A stretch of DNA of 64,000 nt, from assembly GCF_022819385.1 (NCBI RefSeq), contig NZ_CP089290.1, positions 310,001 to 374,000 of the forward strand, given 5' to 3'. The translations under genes and the position numbers were made by a program. Origin of the DNA: Candidatus Nanosynbacter sp. HMT-352 (GTDB lineage: Bacteria > Patescibacteriota > Saccharimonadia > Saccharimonadales > Saccharimonadaceae). Positions 35,945 to 43,772 of this stretch are shown in pieces (the stretch's first letter is position 1; each line of letters begins with the position of its first letter). The notes under the pieces were generated by a model. It made no database searches. It was not told the DNA's origin and saw nothing but the letters and a program-made list of their open reading frames with translations.

Positions 35945-37120
35945 ATGGTTACGGGAGAGAAAAGACAGCAATTAAGTTGGTTTTTGACGCTTGTTATTGT
36001 GGCTATTGTTAGTTTTGTGGCGGGGGCTCGCTCCGATGCACTGTTTGCTAATGTGGCGTCGGTATTTGGCGTTAGAACTTCAAATAAGACGATTGACTTA
36101 TCTAGCGTTCAAAAAACATATCAAGAGCTGATTGCTAATTATGACGGAAAATTGGATACTCAAAAGTTGATTTATGGCGCCAATCGCGGGCTGGTTGAAG
36201 CGGCTGGCGATCCTCATACGGCGTATATGGATCCTGACGAGACGAAGGAGTTTGACAAGTCATTAAGTGGTCAAATTGGTGGTGGAATTGGTGCGGAGAT
36301 TGGTCTTAGAAATAATAAGCCGACTATCATAAAACCTCTGGAAAACAGTCCAGCTCAGAAGGCTGGAATTAAGGCTGGTGAGGCGATTGTTAAAGTGAAT
36401 GATGAAGTTTCTTCTGACTGGTCGGTGGAAAAAGTTGTGAGTAAAATTCGCGGAGAAGTTGGTACGTCCGTTAAGTTGACGTTATTAAGCGGTGGTCAAA
36501 CGCGTGAAGTGTCGGTTGTGCGTCAGAATATAGTTTCTCCGGCAGTGGAGTCGGAAATTGATGGAGAAATTGGTATTTTGAAAGTTAATCGATTCGGCGA
36601 TGATACAGTAAGCTTGTCCAGAAAATACACTTCGGAATTTGTTGAAAAAGGCGTTAAGAAGGTGATTTTGGATCTGCGAAACAACCCGGGCGGAACGGTT
36701 GGGGCTGCTCAAGGGCTATTGGGTATTTGGCTGGACAATCAAATAGCTATGACCGAGCGTCGTGGCTCTGAAATAGTTAAAACGCTGCGTACAACTGGAA
36801 CACCAATTCTGGGCAATATGAAGACAGTGGTGCTTATTAACGGCAACAGTGCCAGTGCTAGCGAGATTACGGCTGGGGCGCTTCGTGAATACGGAAAAGC
36901 CACGCTGGTTGGACAGAAGAGTTACGGCAAGGGAAGCGTGCAGATCGTGCTTGGGCTGCCTGGCGGGTCGCAAATGAAGGTTACGGAAGCCAGATGGTAC
37001 ACGCCAAAGGGCAAAAATATAGATAAAACTGGTATAGAACCTGATGTAAAAGTTGATCTTTCGTCGGACGATGTCAATAATAACGTAGATCCGCAGATGG
37101 ATAAGGCGAAGTCGTTATAA
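35945..37120 (+). CDS. ctpA: C-terminal processing peptidase (S41, CtpA/Prc)
   Basis: A 391-residue secreted serine protease. N-terminal signal anchor (13-32), a PDZ domain (about 108-190, GIGAEIGLRNNKPTIIKPLENSPAQKAGIKAGEAIVKVN) and the S41 catalytic domain with the Ser in NGNSASASEITAGAL and the general-base Lys in KSYGKGSVQ. Such proteases trim cell-wall hydrolases and lipoproteins; lying after ftsEX-PcsB, control of that hydrolase is a plausible role. Confidence 0.94.
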   Translation: MVTGEKRQQLSWFLTLVIVAIVSFVAGARSDALFANVASVFGVRTSNKTIDLSSVQKTYQELIANYDGKLDTQKLIYGANRGLVEAAGDPHTAYMDPDETKEFDKSLSGQIGGGIGAEIGLRNNKPTIIKPLENSPAQKAGIKAGEAIVKVNDEVSSDWSVEKVVSKIRGEVGTSVKLTLLSGGQTREVSVVRQNIVSPAVESEIDGEIGILKVNRFGDDTVSLSRKYTSEFVEKGVKKVILDLRNNPGGTVGAAQGLLGIWLDNQIAMTERRGSEIVKTLRTTGTPILGNMKTVVLINGNSASASEITAGALREYGKATLVGQKSYGKGSVQIVLGLPGGSQMKVTEARWYTPKGKNIDKTGIEPDVKVDLSSDDVNNNVDPQMDKAKSL

Positions 37121-37161
37121 AGCTTGTGTTTTTAGGCTGGACAACATAAAATGGAGATAGT

Positions 37162-37545
37162 ATGAACGGACAAAAAAAGAAGATTTTACTAGTTGAGGAT
37201 GATATGGCTCTGTCTGCGGTTTATAGGTCGCGACTAGAGATTGAGGGATTTGATGTTAGGGAAGCCAATAATGGAGAAGACGCTCTGTCTGCCACTGTTG
37301 AATACCGTCCAGATTTGATTCTTTTGGATGTGATGATGCCAAAGATTAGCGGCTTTGATGTCTTGGATATTCTTCGTAATACGCCAGAAACTGCTAACGT
37401 GAGGATTATTATGTTGACGGCGCTTAGTCAGCCGAAGGACAAGGAGCGTGCTGAGAGTCTGGGTGTTGATGATTATTTGGTGAAATCTCAGGTTGTAATT
37501 GGCGACGTTGTGGCTCGCGTAAAACATCATTTGGGTATTCAATAG
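37162..37545 (+). CDS. Stand-alone response regulator receiver
   Basis: A 127-residue CheY-like receiver with no output domain. Acidic pocket ED/D near residues 12-14, phosphoacceptor D56 (LILLDVMMP), Lys108 (YLVKSQ). ATG 37162 follows a GGAGAT ribosome site. No kinase is adjacent: the only kinase in the window is 6.6 kb downstream. It may modulate a partner protein directly or relay phosphate. Confidence 0.9.
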   Translation: MNGQKKKILLVEDDMALSAVYRSRLEIEGFDVREANNGEDALSATVEYRPDLILLDVMMPKISGFDVLDILRNTPETANVRIIMLTALSQPKDKERAESLGVDDYLVKSQVVIGDVVARVKHHLGIQ

Positions 37546-37564
37546 AAGCTAAGCTGAGTAAAAG

Positions 37565-37597
37565 AAGTCAGCCTCTACGGGGGGTTGACTTTTTTAT
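37565..37597 (+). terminator. Terminator of the lone receiver gene
   Basis: AAGTCAGCC (37565-37573) pairs with GGTTGACTT (37583-37591), one G-U pair, then a T-run. Confidence 0.8.
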
Positions 37598-37607
37598 TAT
37601 TTTTTGA

Positions 37608-37621
37608 TATAAAATAAACAT
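37608..37621 (+). promoter_or_regulatory. Leaderless promoter of the repeat hypothetical
   Basis: TGA-TATAAAAT: a TAAAAT -10 at 37610-37615 is six bases before ATG 37622. Confidence 0.55.
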
Positions 37622-39082
37622 ATGGAAAATCCCCAAAAACCAACACGAAATCACGAACAAGAACCGAAAACATTGGAAGACTATGTAGTTGCAACTTTTC
37701 ATGTCGATGTTGATCCAGATGATGCAAGGCGTCCACTAACTGTTATTCGCAGTGGTCAAGACGGAGAGGGCGTTGAGTATGACAGAGGTTGGAATCCTAT
37801 TGGTATGTCGGTCGTGTGTGACACTGATTCTGAGGAGGGTATTGGTCCGATTAAGCTGCTTATGGAAGCATATAAACTGGTTGGAACTGATATTAAAACT
37901 GAGTTTGTGCCGTTGGAGGACATTCAGGGTCTAAACGAAGATTATATTAAGTATCTTTATGGAAAAACTCCTAAGGAAATGATTGAAGAAGCTAAGCAGA
38001 TTTGGCGGCAGAAACATCCGGATAGTATGAGGATTGAGTCTTTGGCTCCAGGGGTAGGCTCAGACTCAGGCGCAGAAACCCCAAGTAATAGCTTGGTTGA
38101 AGATAATACCTCTGATCATGAGAAGTCTTTAGTGGATGAAGTTAGTCCTGCAATGGGGAATCTAGCCGTTAAGACTGTCGAAGTTTCGCCAGTGAAAACG
38201 AATGAGGTTGGTGCTAATTCATCAGCTTTGGTGATGACTAAAGAAATTATGGAGTCGATTGGGGCAATTAAAGTCAATGACTCAGTAGATTTTCCAGCGG
38301 TTAGGGCTATTGGAATTAAAAAGCCAGTGGAGGCAGATAAGGTAGGTGCTAACCCAGCGGATTTGGTGGCAACCGAACCAGTTAAAAAGCCGGTAGAGGC
38401 GGATAGGGCAAGCGCTGATTTAGTAGACTTGCCAGCAGCTAAATCGGTTGAAAACCCAGTGGTTGAAAAGTCGATGGAGACGAATGAAGCCAATACAGAC
38501 ATATTACCTGAGGACTTTAAATCTGTGATGAATGATTTTGAAAAAGACACCAAAGAGAATAATGGTAAGTTTTTTGCAAAGGTTCAATATATAACTGGAG
38601 AGCTGGATCGGTTTAGGGGGCTAATTAAATATAATCCAACAGCAGCAATGAATGATCCTGTGGTCTCAGAGATGATAACATCTGAGCCGGATAGAATTAG
38701 AAATCTTGAAGATTCTAGGGCTGAGGATGCGAATAAATTTAAGAATAACATAAATGACATCCTGGAAGACTTAAAAAAGAAGATTAAAAATGATGACGAG
38801 CGTAGGCGTCTGGTTAAGCTAACTGAGCACGTAGATCAGATGGGCGTGAATAATACAGTTCTGGGTGAAGTAACTAATGGTTTGTTGAATAAATTAATAA
38901 GAATAAGACGTTATATTGAGGGGTGGCAGAATGACAGATGGGGAGCCGACGGCTATAAAAGTAATATATCTCAGGTGATTGGTGAAATTATTAGTGATTT
39001 GTCGACAGCTAGTGAATACCGTCGGGGTATCGTAGGTGGTATTGAGGGAATTAAGAGTGAGGGATATCATCAAAAGAGGTGA
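37622..39082 (+). CDS. Hypothetical protein with imperfect 22-residue repeats
   Basis: A 486-residue acidic, soluble protein I do not recognise. Residues 1-140 look globular (TLEDYVVATFHVDVDPDDARRPLTVI). A low-complexity linker (140-295) has about three imperfect 22-residue repeats of the form PV-x3-4-VGAN-x3-LV-x-TK. The last third (300-486) is predicted helical/coiled coil with many charged residues (NNINDILEDLKKKIKNDDERRR). No signal peptide or membrane helix. Monocistronic, with its own promoter and strong terminator. Confidence 0.65.
   Translation: MENPQKPTRNHEQEPKTLEDYVVATFHVDVDPDDARRPLTVIRSGQDGEGVEYDRGWNPIGMSVVCDTDSEEGIGPIKLLMEAYKLVGTDIKTEFVPLEDIQGLNEDYIKYLYGKTPKEMIEEAKQIWRQKHPDSMRIESLAPGVGSDSGAETPSNSLVEDNTSDHEKSLVDEVSPAMGNLAVKTVEVSPVKTNEVGANSSALVMTKEIMESIGAIKVNDSVDFPAVRAIGIKKPVEADKVGANPADLVATEPVKKPVEADRASADLVDLPAAKSVENPVVEKSMETNEANTDILPEDFKSVMNDFEKDTKENNGKFFAKVQYITGELDRFRGLIKYNPTAAMNDPVVSEMITSEPDRIRNLEDSRAEDANKFKNNINDILEDLKKKIKNDDERRRLVKLTEHVDQMGVNNTVLGEVTNGLLNKLIRIRRYIEGWQNDRWGADGYKSNISQVIGEIISDLSTASEYRRGIVGGIEGIKSEGYHQKR
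38186..38490 (+). repeat. Coding repeats in the hypothetical at 37622
   Basis: Encodes successive units beginning SPVKTNEVGAN, KPVEADKVGAN, KPVEADRASAD and NPVVEKSMETN. The two KPVEAD units are adjacent and most alike, the others more diverged. It is a Pro/Val/Ala/Glu-rich linker. Confidence 0.65.
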
Positions 39083-39090
39083 TTGATATT

Positions 39091-39120
39091 AAAATAACTC
39101 CGCACAAACGGAGTTATTTT
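39091..39120. terminator. Perfect bidirectional terminator
   Basis: Twelve-base perfect arms AAAATAACTCCG and CGGAGTTATTTT around a six-base loop. It serves the hypothetical on plus and rpmA on minus. Confidence 0.88.
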
Positions 39121-39139
39121 AAGCAAAATTTTTTACCGA

Positions 39140-39412
39140 TTAAAGAACAACAACTTGCGTTCGGCGTTCTGATTTGCCGGTAAACTTGGTTTTCTTAACT
39201 GACTTAAAGCCAACTACGCCATCTTTTGCAGCGTGGATGGTGAAATTGCGGCTAACGTATGTACCGTCACCAGCGATCTTTGTGGCACCAGTTTGGCGAA
39301 CTAGAACTTCTCCAGCGGAAACTTTTTGACCGCCAAATCGCTTAACGCCAAGACGTTGACCAGCATTGTTGTGGATATTCTTACTAGAACCACCAGCTTT
39401 AACCTTCGACAT
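39140..39412 (-). CDS. rpmA: Ribosomal protein L27
   Basis: Large-subunit protein reaching the peptidyl-transferase centre with its N-terminus. 90 residues with AGGSSKN and GQRLGVKRFGGQKVSAGEVLVRQTG. The start MSKVKAGG matches the mature-length form, without a cleavable extension. AAGGAG lies seven bases before ATG 39412. L21 (rplU), its usual operon partner, is not adjacent. Confidence 0.97.
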   Translation of the reverse strand: MSKVKAGGSSKNIHNNAGQRLGVKRFGGQKVSAGEVLVRQTGATKIAGDGTYVSRNFTIHAAKDGVVGFKSVKKTKFTGKSERRTQVVVL

Positions 39413-39450
39413 TCTTTACTCCTTATAGTTTCTATAAAACAATCTGTTCT

Positions 39451-39479
39451 AGTTTATCGAAAATAAAGCCAGTTGTCAA
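39451..39479 (-). promoter_or_regulatory. rpmA promoter
   Basis: Minus strand TTGACA (39479-39474), 17-base spacer, TAAACT (39456-39451). The -35 overlaps the stop codon of the upstream methyltransferase gene. Confidence 0.7.
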
Positions 39480-40669
39480 GCGGTTTTGGCTATATCTGCG
39501 GGTTTTAATACCAATATTTCTCTGGCAACGACTTGATCTTCGCGGTAATATAAGAGGTTTTTATCGATAATTTGCTGATATCCAAGTTTTTTAAGGTTTT
39601 TTATCAGAGGCAAGTGAGTAAATTTACCTTCGTGATTTTGCCACGCTGGAACGGCTATGCAAAGCGTTGTATCTGGACGGATTTGCAAGCGGATATTTTG
39701 CAGAAAATCGCTAATTATGTGATTACAATTTCCGACTACTTCGTGAAGTTTTTCTGGGCTAGGTGGCGCAGAAAATGGCTGACCCAAATACGTTTCGCAA
39801 ACAATTCGAGAAATCCGCTCCTTCTGTTCATTTGTCAATTTTACAGAGGTAGCGTCGGCCTGAGGTGCTTGCCAGAAAGTGTTTGTTGAAAAAGTTTTTT
39901 CCACCCAGCTCATATTTTCGGTTGTGTAAGAGATCATCTTATCGCTCAAATCGCTGCCATAAGCATTCACGCCGATAAGCGCAGCTTCTTGCAGTACCGT
40001 TCCTGTGCCACAGAACGGATCCCAGAGGTAATTGTTAGGTTTTGCGCCAGATAGGTTAATCATAATTTGTGCAAGCTTGGGCGGAAGCATTCCCACGAAG
40101 GCATCGCGCTTTGGTCGTCCACGGTCGCGCTGAGTATACGAATTGATATTTTGCGTGCCACGACTTTCAGCGATTATCAAATCTCCATATACGTTCTTAG
40201 CTATAATAATTTCAATTTTCGACTCAGACTTGCCGAGTTTATTATTGTGAGATGTCGCAGTGGACAATGCGGCGGTTTTATTAGGAATTAGACGCAAACT
40301 AACGCCAGATTTTTTCAAGTTGTTTTTTAAGATAATTCCGATTTTTTGGATGTTCCTCGGATCTGTTTTATTGCCATAAAAACTTATTCCAAGCGTTATT
40401 TTTTTCTGGCTATGTGAAAGTTTTTTCGTGTATTTTTCAACAATAATTTTTGAGGCTTGGAGCAGGGTATTGCGGTCTGATTTTTGCGATTTTATCTTCG
40501 TGATGACTTGTCCGCATTTAATTGTTCCGCCGAGATTGTCAATTGATAAATTGTCGCAATTAACCGTAGCGGCTTGGTTGGAGATTTTTTGGACGCTTTG
40601 AGTGCCGTAAACCGCCTCTAATTCAGCGATAGAGATTTCTGGTTGACGGCCAAGAATAGCTATAAACAT
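39476..40669 (-). CDS. TrmG10/Trm11-like tRNA guanine-N2 methyltransferase
   Basis: A 397-residue protein. The N-terminal part (1-165) is a THUMP-like RNA-binding region (FYGNKTDPRNIQKIGIILKNNLKKSG). The catalytic part has RDRGRPKRDAFVGMLPPKLAQIMINLSG, the SAM motif DPFCGTGTVLQEAALIG and GSDLSDKM. Those segments are typical of the archaeal/eukaryotic COG1041 enzymes that methylate G10 of tRNA. The usual (D/N)PPY catalytic motif is not obvious; the corresponding place may be IISDFLQNI. Leaderless from ATG 40669. Confidence 0.82.
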   Translation of the reverse strand: MFIAILGRQPEISIAELEAVYGTQSVQKISNQAATVNCDNLSIDNLGGTIKCGQVITKIKSQKSDRNTLLQASKIIVEKYTKKLSHSQKKITLGISFYGNKTDPRNIQKIGIILKNNLKKSGVSLRLIPNKTAALSTATSHNNKLGKSESKIEIIIAKNVYGDLIIAESRGTQNINSYTQRDRGRPKRDAFVGMLPPKLAQIMINLSGAKPNNYLWDPFCGTGTVLQEAALIGVNAYGSDLSDKMISYTTENMSWVEKTFSTNTFWQAPQADATSVKLTNEQKERISRIVCETYLGQPFSAPPSPEKLHEVVGNCNHIISDFLQNIRLQIRPDTTLCIAVPAWQNHEGKFTHLPLIKNLKKLGYQQIIDKNLLYYREDQVVAREILVLKPADIAKTA

Positions 40670-40707
40670 GTCGTAATTATAACATTTATCGTGGTATAAT
40701 GAAGGTT
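40670..40707. promoter_or_regulatory. 38-base divergent promoter pair
   Basis: Minus -10 TATAAT (40681-40676, preceded by TGT) is six bases from ATG 40669. Plus -10 TATAAT (40695-40700, preceded by TGG) is seven bases from ATG 40708. Each -35 position would fall on the other promoter's -10. Confidence 0.75.
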
Positions 40708-41775
40708 ATGTTACCGAAGGTGTTGCAATTGTTGAAATCGCCACGAGCCATTATGAGTGTTTTGACGTTGGTGGTTTTGGCGATAATAATTTTTCTATCT
40801 CGGCATGAGCTCGTGAAGGCGTGGAATCTGTTTTTGCATGCGGATTTATGGCTATTGTTTTTGTTATTGCCGTTTCAGATTATCGTGTACTTCGCTGGCG
40901 GCGAGATGATTTTCTCATATTTAAGAGAGAAGAATCTGATTCATCATATTTCCAGGCTGGAGCAGACGAGGATTGCGCTGGAGCTTAATTTGGTCAATCA
41001 CATTTTTCCGTCGGGCGGAGTTAGTGGTATCTCGTATACGACGTGGCGAATGCATAAGCTCGGCGTGAGTTCGGCGCGTTCGACATTCGCGCAGGTGATT
41101 CGTTACGTTACGGGATTTTTGTCGCTTTTGGTTTTGTTGGTGATTGCCGTGCTGGCGCTGGCTATTGACGGTAAGGTTAATCGTTATATCGTTGCCGCTA
41201 GTTTCTTGTTGATTATCGTGGTTTTGGCGCTGACGTTTGGTCTGATTTTCGTGTTTTCGTCAAAGCGACGTATGCAAATGACTGCTGCTAAATTGTCTAA
41301 ATTCATCAATACGTTGGTAAAAATTGCAACCTTGGGCAAGAAGCGACGAGTGATGAAGTCGAAGAAAGTCGAAGAGTTTTTTGTTGATATGCAGGACGAT
41401 TTTCAAGATTTATCCAATCATCCGAAGCTTCTAATAAAACCGATGATTTGGGGAACTGTCTACACTGTTTTTGACGTGGCGATGTTTGCTGTGGCGTTTC
41501 TGTCGTTGGGTGTTTTTGTTAATCCGGCGATTTTGATGGTTGGATATGGCGTGGCGGGATTGGCAGCGATTGTCGTGTTTACTCCCGGCGGAACCGGCGT
41601 TTATGAAACTATTATGATTATTTTCTTAAGTATGGCAGGCACTCCGCCGGATTTGGCGATTGCTGGAATAATTTTGACGCGAGCAATTTTACTTACTGGC
41701 ACGATTATCTTTGGCTATATTTTCTATCAACATGCACTGATTAAATACGGCAAGCCAGATGATTCCCAGGTTTAG
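40708..41775 (+). CDS. YbhN/UPF0104-type integral membrane protein (LPG synthase TM-like)
   Basis: A 355-residue protein with about eight membrane helices, of the lysylphosphatidylglycerol-synthase transmembrane/flippase-like family. Family segments are NHIFPSGGVSGISYTTWRM (N-terminal third) and GLAAIVVFTPGGTGVYETIMI (C-terminal third). No soluble acyltransferase domain, so a lipid or polyprenyl-linked-sugar flippase role is more likely than aminoacyl transfer; substrate unknown. The leaderless ATG 40708 is preferred to 40699, which would lie inside the -10. Overlaps xseA by 17 bases. Confidence 0.85.
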   Translation: MLPKVLQLLKSPRAIMSVLTLVVLAIIIFLSRHELVKAWNLFLHADLWLLFLLLPFQIIVYFAGGEMIFSYLREKNLIHHISRLEQTRIALELNLVNHIFPSGGVSGISYTTWRMHKLGVSSARSTFAQVIRYVTGFLSLLVLLVIAVLALAIDGKVNRYIVAASFLLIIVVLALTFGLIFVFSSKRRMQMTAAKLSKFINTLVKIATLGKKRRVMKSKKVEEFFVDMQDDFQDLSNHPKLLIKPMIWGTVYTVFDVAMFAVAFLSLGVFVNPAILMVGYGVAGLAAIVVFTPGGTGVYETIMIIFLSMAGTPPDLAIAGIILTRAILLTGTIIFGYIFYQHALIKYGKPDDSQV

Positions 41776-42859
41776 TGTTAGCAATTTCATAGCAGTTGTC
41801 AATCAAACTTTTGACGTGGCTTTTGCTGGAATGGTTGAAGTTGAGGGCGAGGTTTCTAGTTTCAAGTCTTATCCTCCGAAATACGCTTTTTTCGATCTGA
41901 AAGATGACGACGGGCTGGTCCGGTGTTTTGTTGGTTTTAGCAATTTACGTACGCCAATTGAAGATGGGATGAAGGTTGTTGTTCGGGCAATGCCGGCGCT
42001 TAGGAATAATGGCGCCTTTAGTTTGAATGTTCAAGAGATTCGCCCATTAGGCAAGGGAAGTTTGAAGCGAAGTTTTGAGCTTTTGAAACAAAAATTGACA
42101 GTTGAGGGTTTGTTCAATTCTGAAAGAAAGCGTTCATTACCGCAATATCCTCAGAGGGTGGCTATTATTTCCAGTACAAAAGCGGCAGGATATGCGGACT
42201 TTATGAAGATTTCCAGTGAGCGTTGGGGTGGTGTGAAATTCGTAGTCGCCAACGTTAATGTGCAGGGTGCGAATGCTGCAGATCAAGCTGTTCGAGCAAT
42301 ATCATATTTTAATCAAATGTCAGAATCTCCAGATGTGATTGTTTTAATTCGTGGCGGTGGTAGTGCGGAAGATTTGGCGAGTTTTAACGATGAAAAACTG
42401 GTGCGCGCGGTGGCGAGCAGCCGCATTCCGACAATGACTGGAATTGGTCATGAAATTGATGAAAGTTTATGCGATTTGGCGGCGGACGTTCGTGCAGCTA
42501 CGCCGAGTAACGCCGCACAATTGCTGTTTCCTGATAAGCGAGAAGTGGTTAGGTATTTACACTACAGGCTAATTGACGCGAAAGATTCAATTTGTAGAGC
42601 TATCGAAGAACAATCGCTTAATGCAACAATGTTGCAAAAAGAAGCACTAAAACAGTGGTCAAGCCGTGTGGATGTGGCTGCAAATGCAACATTGTCGCAA
42701 CAAAAAGTCATCGCTGAGTATGATCCGGAAATGGCGCTGCGTCGTGGCTATGCAATGATCAAGGGTGATTTACAGATTGGTAATATTGTAGAGATTACAA
42801 CAAAAGATATAATTATGAAAGTGAGGATTGAGAATAGTGAACAACGATATGACAATTGA
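41759..42859 (+). CDS. xseA: Exodeoxyribonuclease VII large subunit
   Basis: Single-strand exonuclease used in repair. N-terminal OB-fold (1-95, VEGEVSSFKSYPPKYAFFDLKD) and catalytic domain with VAIISSTKAAGYADF, VIVLIRGGGSAEDLASFNDE and GIGHEIDESLCDLAADVRAATPSNAAQLL. At 366 residues the C-terminal coiled coil is shorter than in E. coli (456). ATG 41759 lies inside the flippase-like gene. Coupled to xseB. Confidence 0.95.
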   Translation: MIPRFSVSNFIAVVNQTFDVAFAGMVEVEGEVSSFKSYPPKYAFFDLKDDDGLVRCFVGFSNLRTPIEDGMKVVVRAMPALRNNGAFSLNVQEIRPLGKGSLKRSFELLKQKLTVEGLFNSERKRSLPQYPQRVAIISSTKAAGYADFMKISSERWGGVKFVVANVNVQGANAADQAVRAISYFNQMSESPDVIVLIRGGGSAEDLASFNDEKLVRAVASSRIPTMTGIGHEIDESLCDLAADVRAATPSNAAQLLFPDKREVVRYLHYRLIDAKDSICRAIEEQSLNATMLQKEALKQWSSRVDVAANATLSQQKVIAEYDPEMALRRGYAMIKGDLQIGNIVEITTKDIIMKVRIENSEQRYDN

Positions 42860-43037
42860 GCAAATGATGGCTGAATTGAACGAGCGAATCGCGTGGTTTC
42901 AAGGCGATGATTTTAATCTGGATGAGGCGAAACAGAGATTTATTGAGGCGAGAGAATTATCAAAAAAAATTACTGTCACGCTGGAAGATATGCAACATGA
43001 TATCGAGGTCCTTAGCGAGGATTTTAACGCTGAGTAG
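42849..43037 (+). CDS. xseB: Exodeoxyribonuclease VII small subunit
   Basis: A 62-residue helical partner of XseA; segments MTIEQMMAELNERIAWFQ and FNLDEAKQRFIEARELSKKI are typical. ATG 42849 overlaps the xseA end by 11 bases. An in-frame GTG 42837 is an alternative start. No strong ribosome site is seen, so coupling to xseA translation is likely. Confidence 0.88.
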   Translation: MTIEQMMAELNERIAWFQGDDFNLDEAKQRFIEARELSKKITVTLEDMQHDIEVLSEDFNAE

Positions 43038-43041
43038 GATC

Positions 43042-43070
43042 TTTACATCAATTAAAGCATAAGCTATACT
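43042..43070 (+). promoter_or_regulatory. Promoter of the anchored hypothetical
   Basis: TTTACA 43042-43047, 17-base spacer, TATACT 43065-43070, then seven bases to ATG 43078. Confidence 0.65.
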
Positions 43071-43077
43071 TTACAAT

Positions 43078-43737
43078 ATGATGACGAGAGATAAGAGTGA
43101 GCGTGGCTCAGTTAATGGCTGGATGGTCGGCACAATCGGCTGTCTGATATTGTTTTTGATTGCTGGATCTTTGGCAATTTGGGCGTACATGCAATATTCC
43201 CGAGAAAAAAGCAGTGTTGATAGTAAAGTGGCAATTGAAGTCGCTAAAGGGAAGAGCGAACAAGCCGAATCAGACCAGAAGAAATTTTCTGAAGAAGCAA
43301 AAAACCCGCGTATTGAATTTGTCGGTCCTGCTGAATACGGTCGAGTGTCGTTTATGTATCCAAAAACTTGGAGTGTATATGTAGCAAATGACGGCAGCGA
43401 CAGGGGTGATTATAAAGCATATCTTCATCCAGTTTCAGTTCCTTCGACAACTAATAAAAATAGTCGATTTGCGCTGAGGCTAGAGATTATTAATAAGAAT
43501 ATGGATACGGTGCTGAATGATTATCAATCACGACTAAAGAAGGGTGAATTAACCTCAAGTAGTACCGAGTTTAACGGAATCTCAGCGACTCGAATTGACG
43601 GTACGTTTGAGAAAGAATTGCGTGGCTCTGTGGTTTTGATGAAAGTTCGCGATAAAACTATTCGTTTTTCAACCGACGCGGATACGTTTAAGCCAGATTT
43701 CCAGACTATATTGAGCACTGTAAAAATCTCTGAATAG
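43078..43737 (+). CDS. Membrane-anchored PsbP-like hypothetical
   Basis: A 219-residue protein. One N-terminal helix (about 17-40, VGTIGCLILFLIAGSLAIWAYM) is followed by a charged helix and an extracytoplasmic alpha/beta domain. The pattern YGRVSFMYPKTWSVYVAND, FALRLEIINKNMD and GISATRIDGTFE is like the PsbP/LpqN fold of small anchored lipoprotein-type domains. Function unknown. Leaderless ATG (ATGATG, first codon used). It sits between xseAB and a kinase gene. Confidence 0.65.
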   Translation: MMTRDKSERGSVNGWMVGTIGCLILFLIAGSLAIWAYMQYSREKSSVDSKVAIEVAKGKSEQAESDQKKFSEEAKNPRIEFVGPAEYGRVSFMYPKTWSVYVANDGSDRGDYKAYLHPVSVPSTTNKNSRFALRLEIINKNMDTVLNDYQSRLKKGELTSSSTEFNGISATRIDGTFEKELRGSVVLMKVRDKTIRFSTDADTFKPDFQTILSTVKISE

Positions 43738-43756
43738 AAAAACTCGATACATATTT

Positions 43757-43772
43757 GCTATACTAGAATTGT
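43757..43772 (+). promoter_or_regulatory. Histidine kinase promoter
   Basis: TGC-TATACT with the -10 at 43759-43764 (extension partly overlapping), eight bases before ATG 43773. Confidence 0.6.

Noticed and set aside
37149-37165. Four-codon ORF (ATG GAG ATA GTA TGA) overlapping the lone receiver start
   Set aside because: Its GGAG is simply the receiver's ribosome site, and the promoter -10 is uncertain; too short to support.
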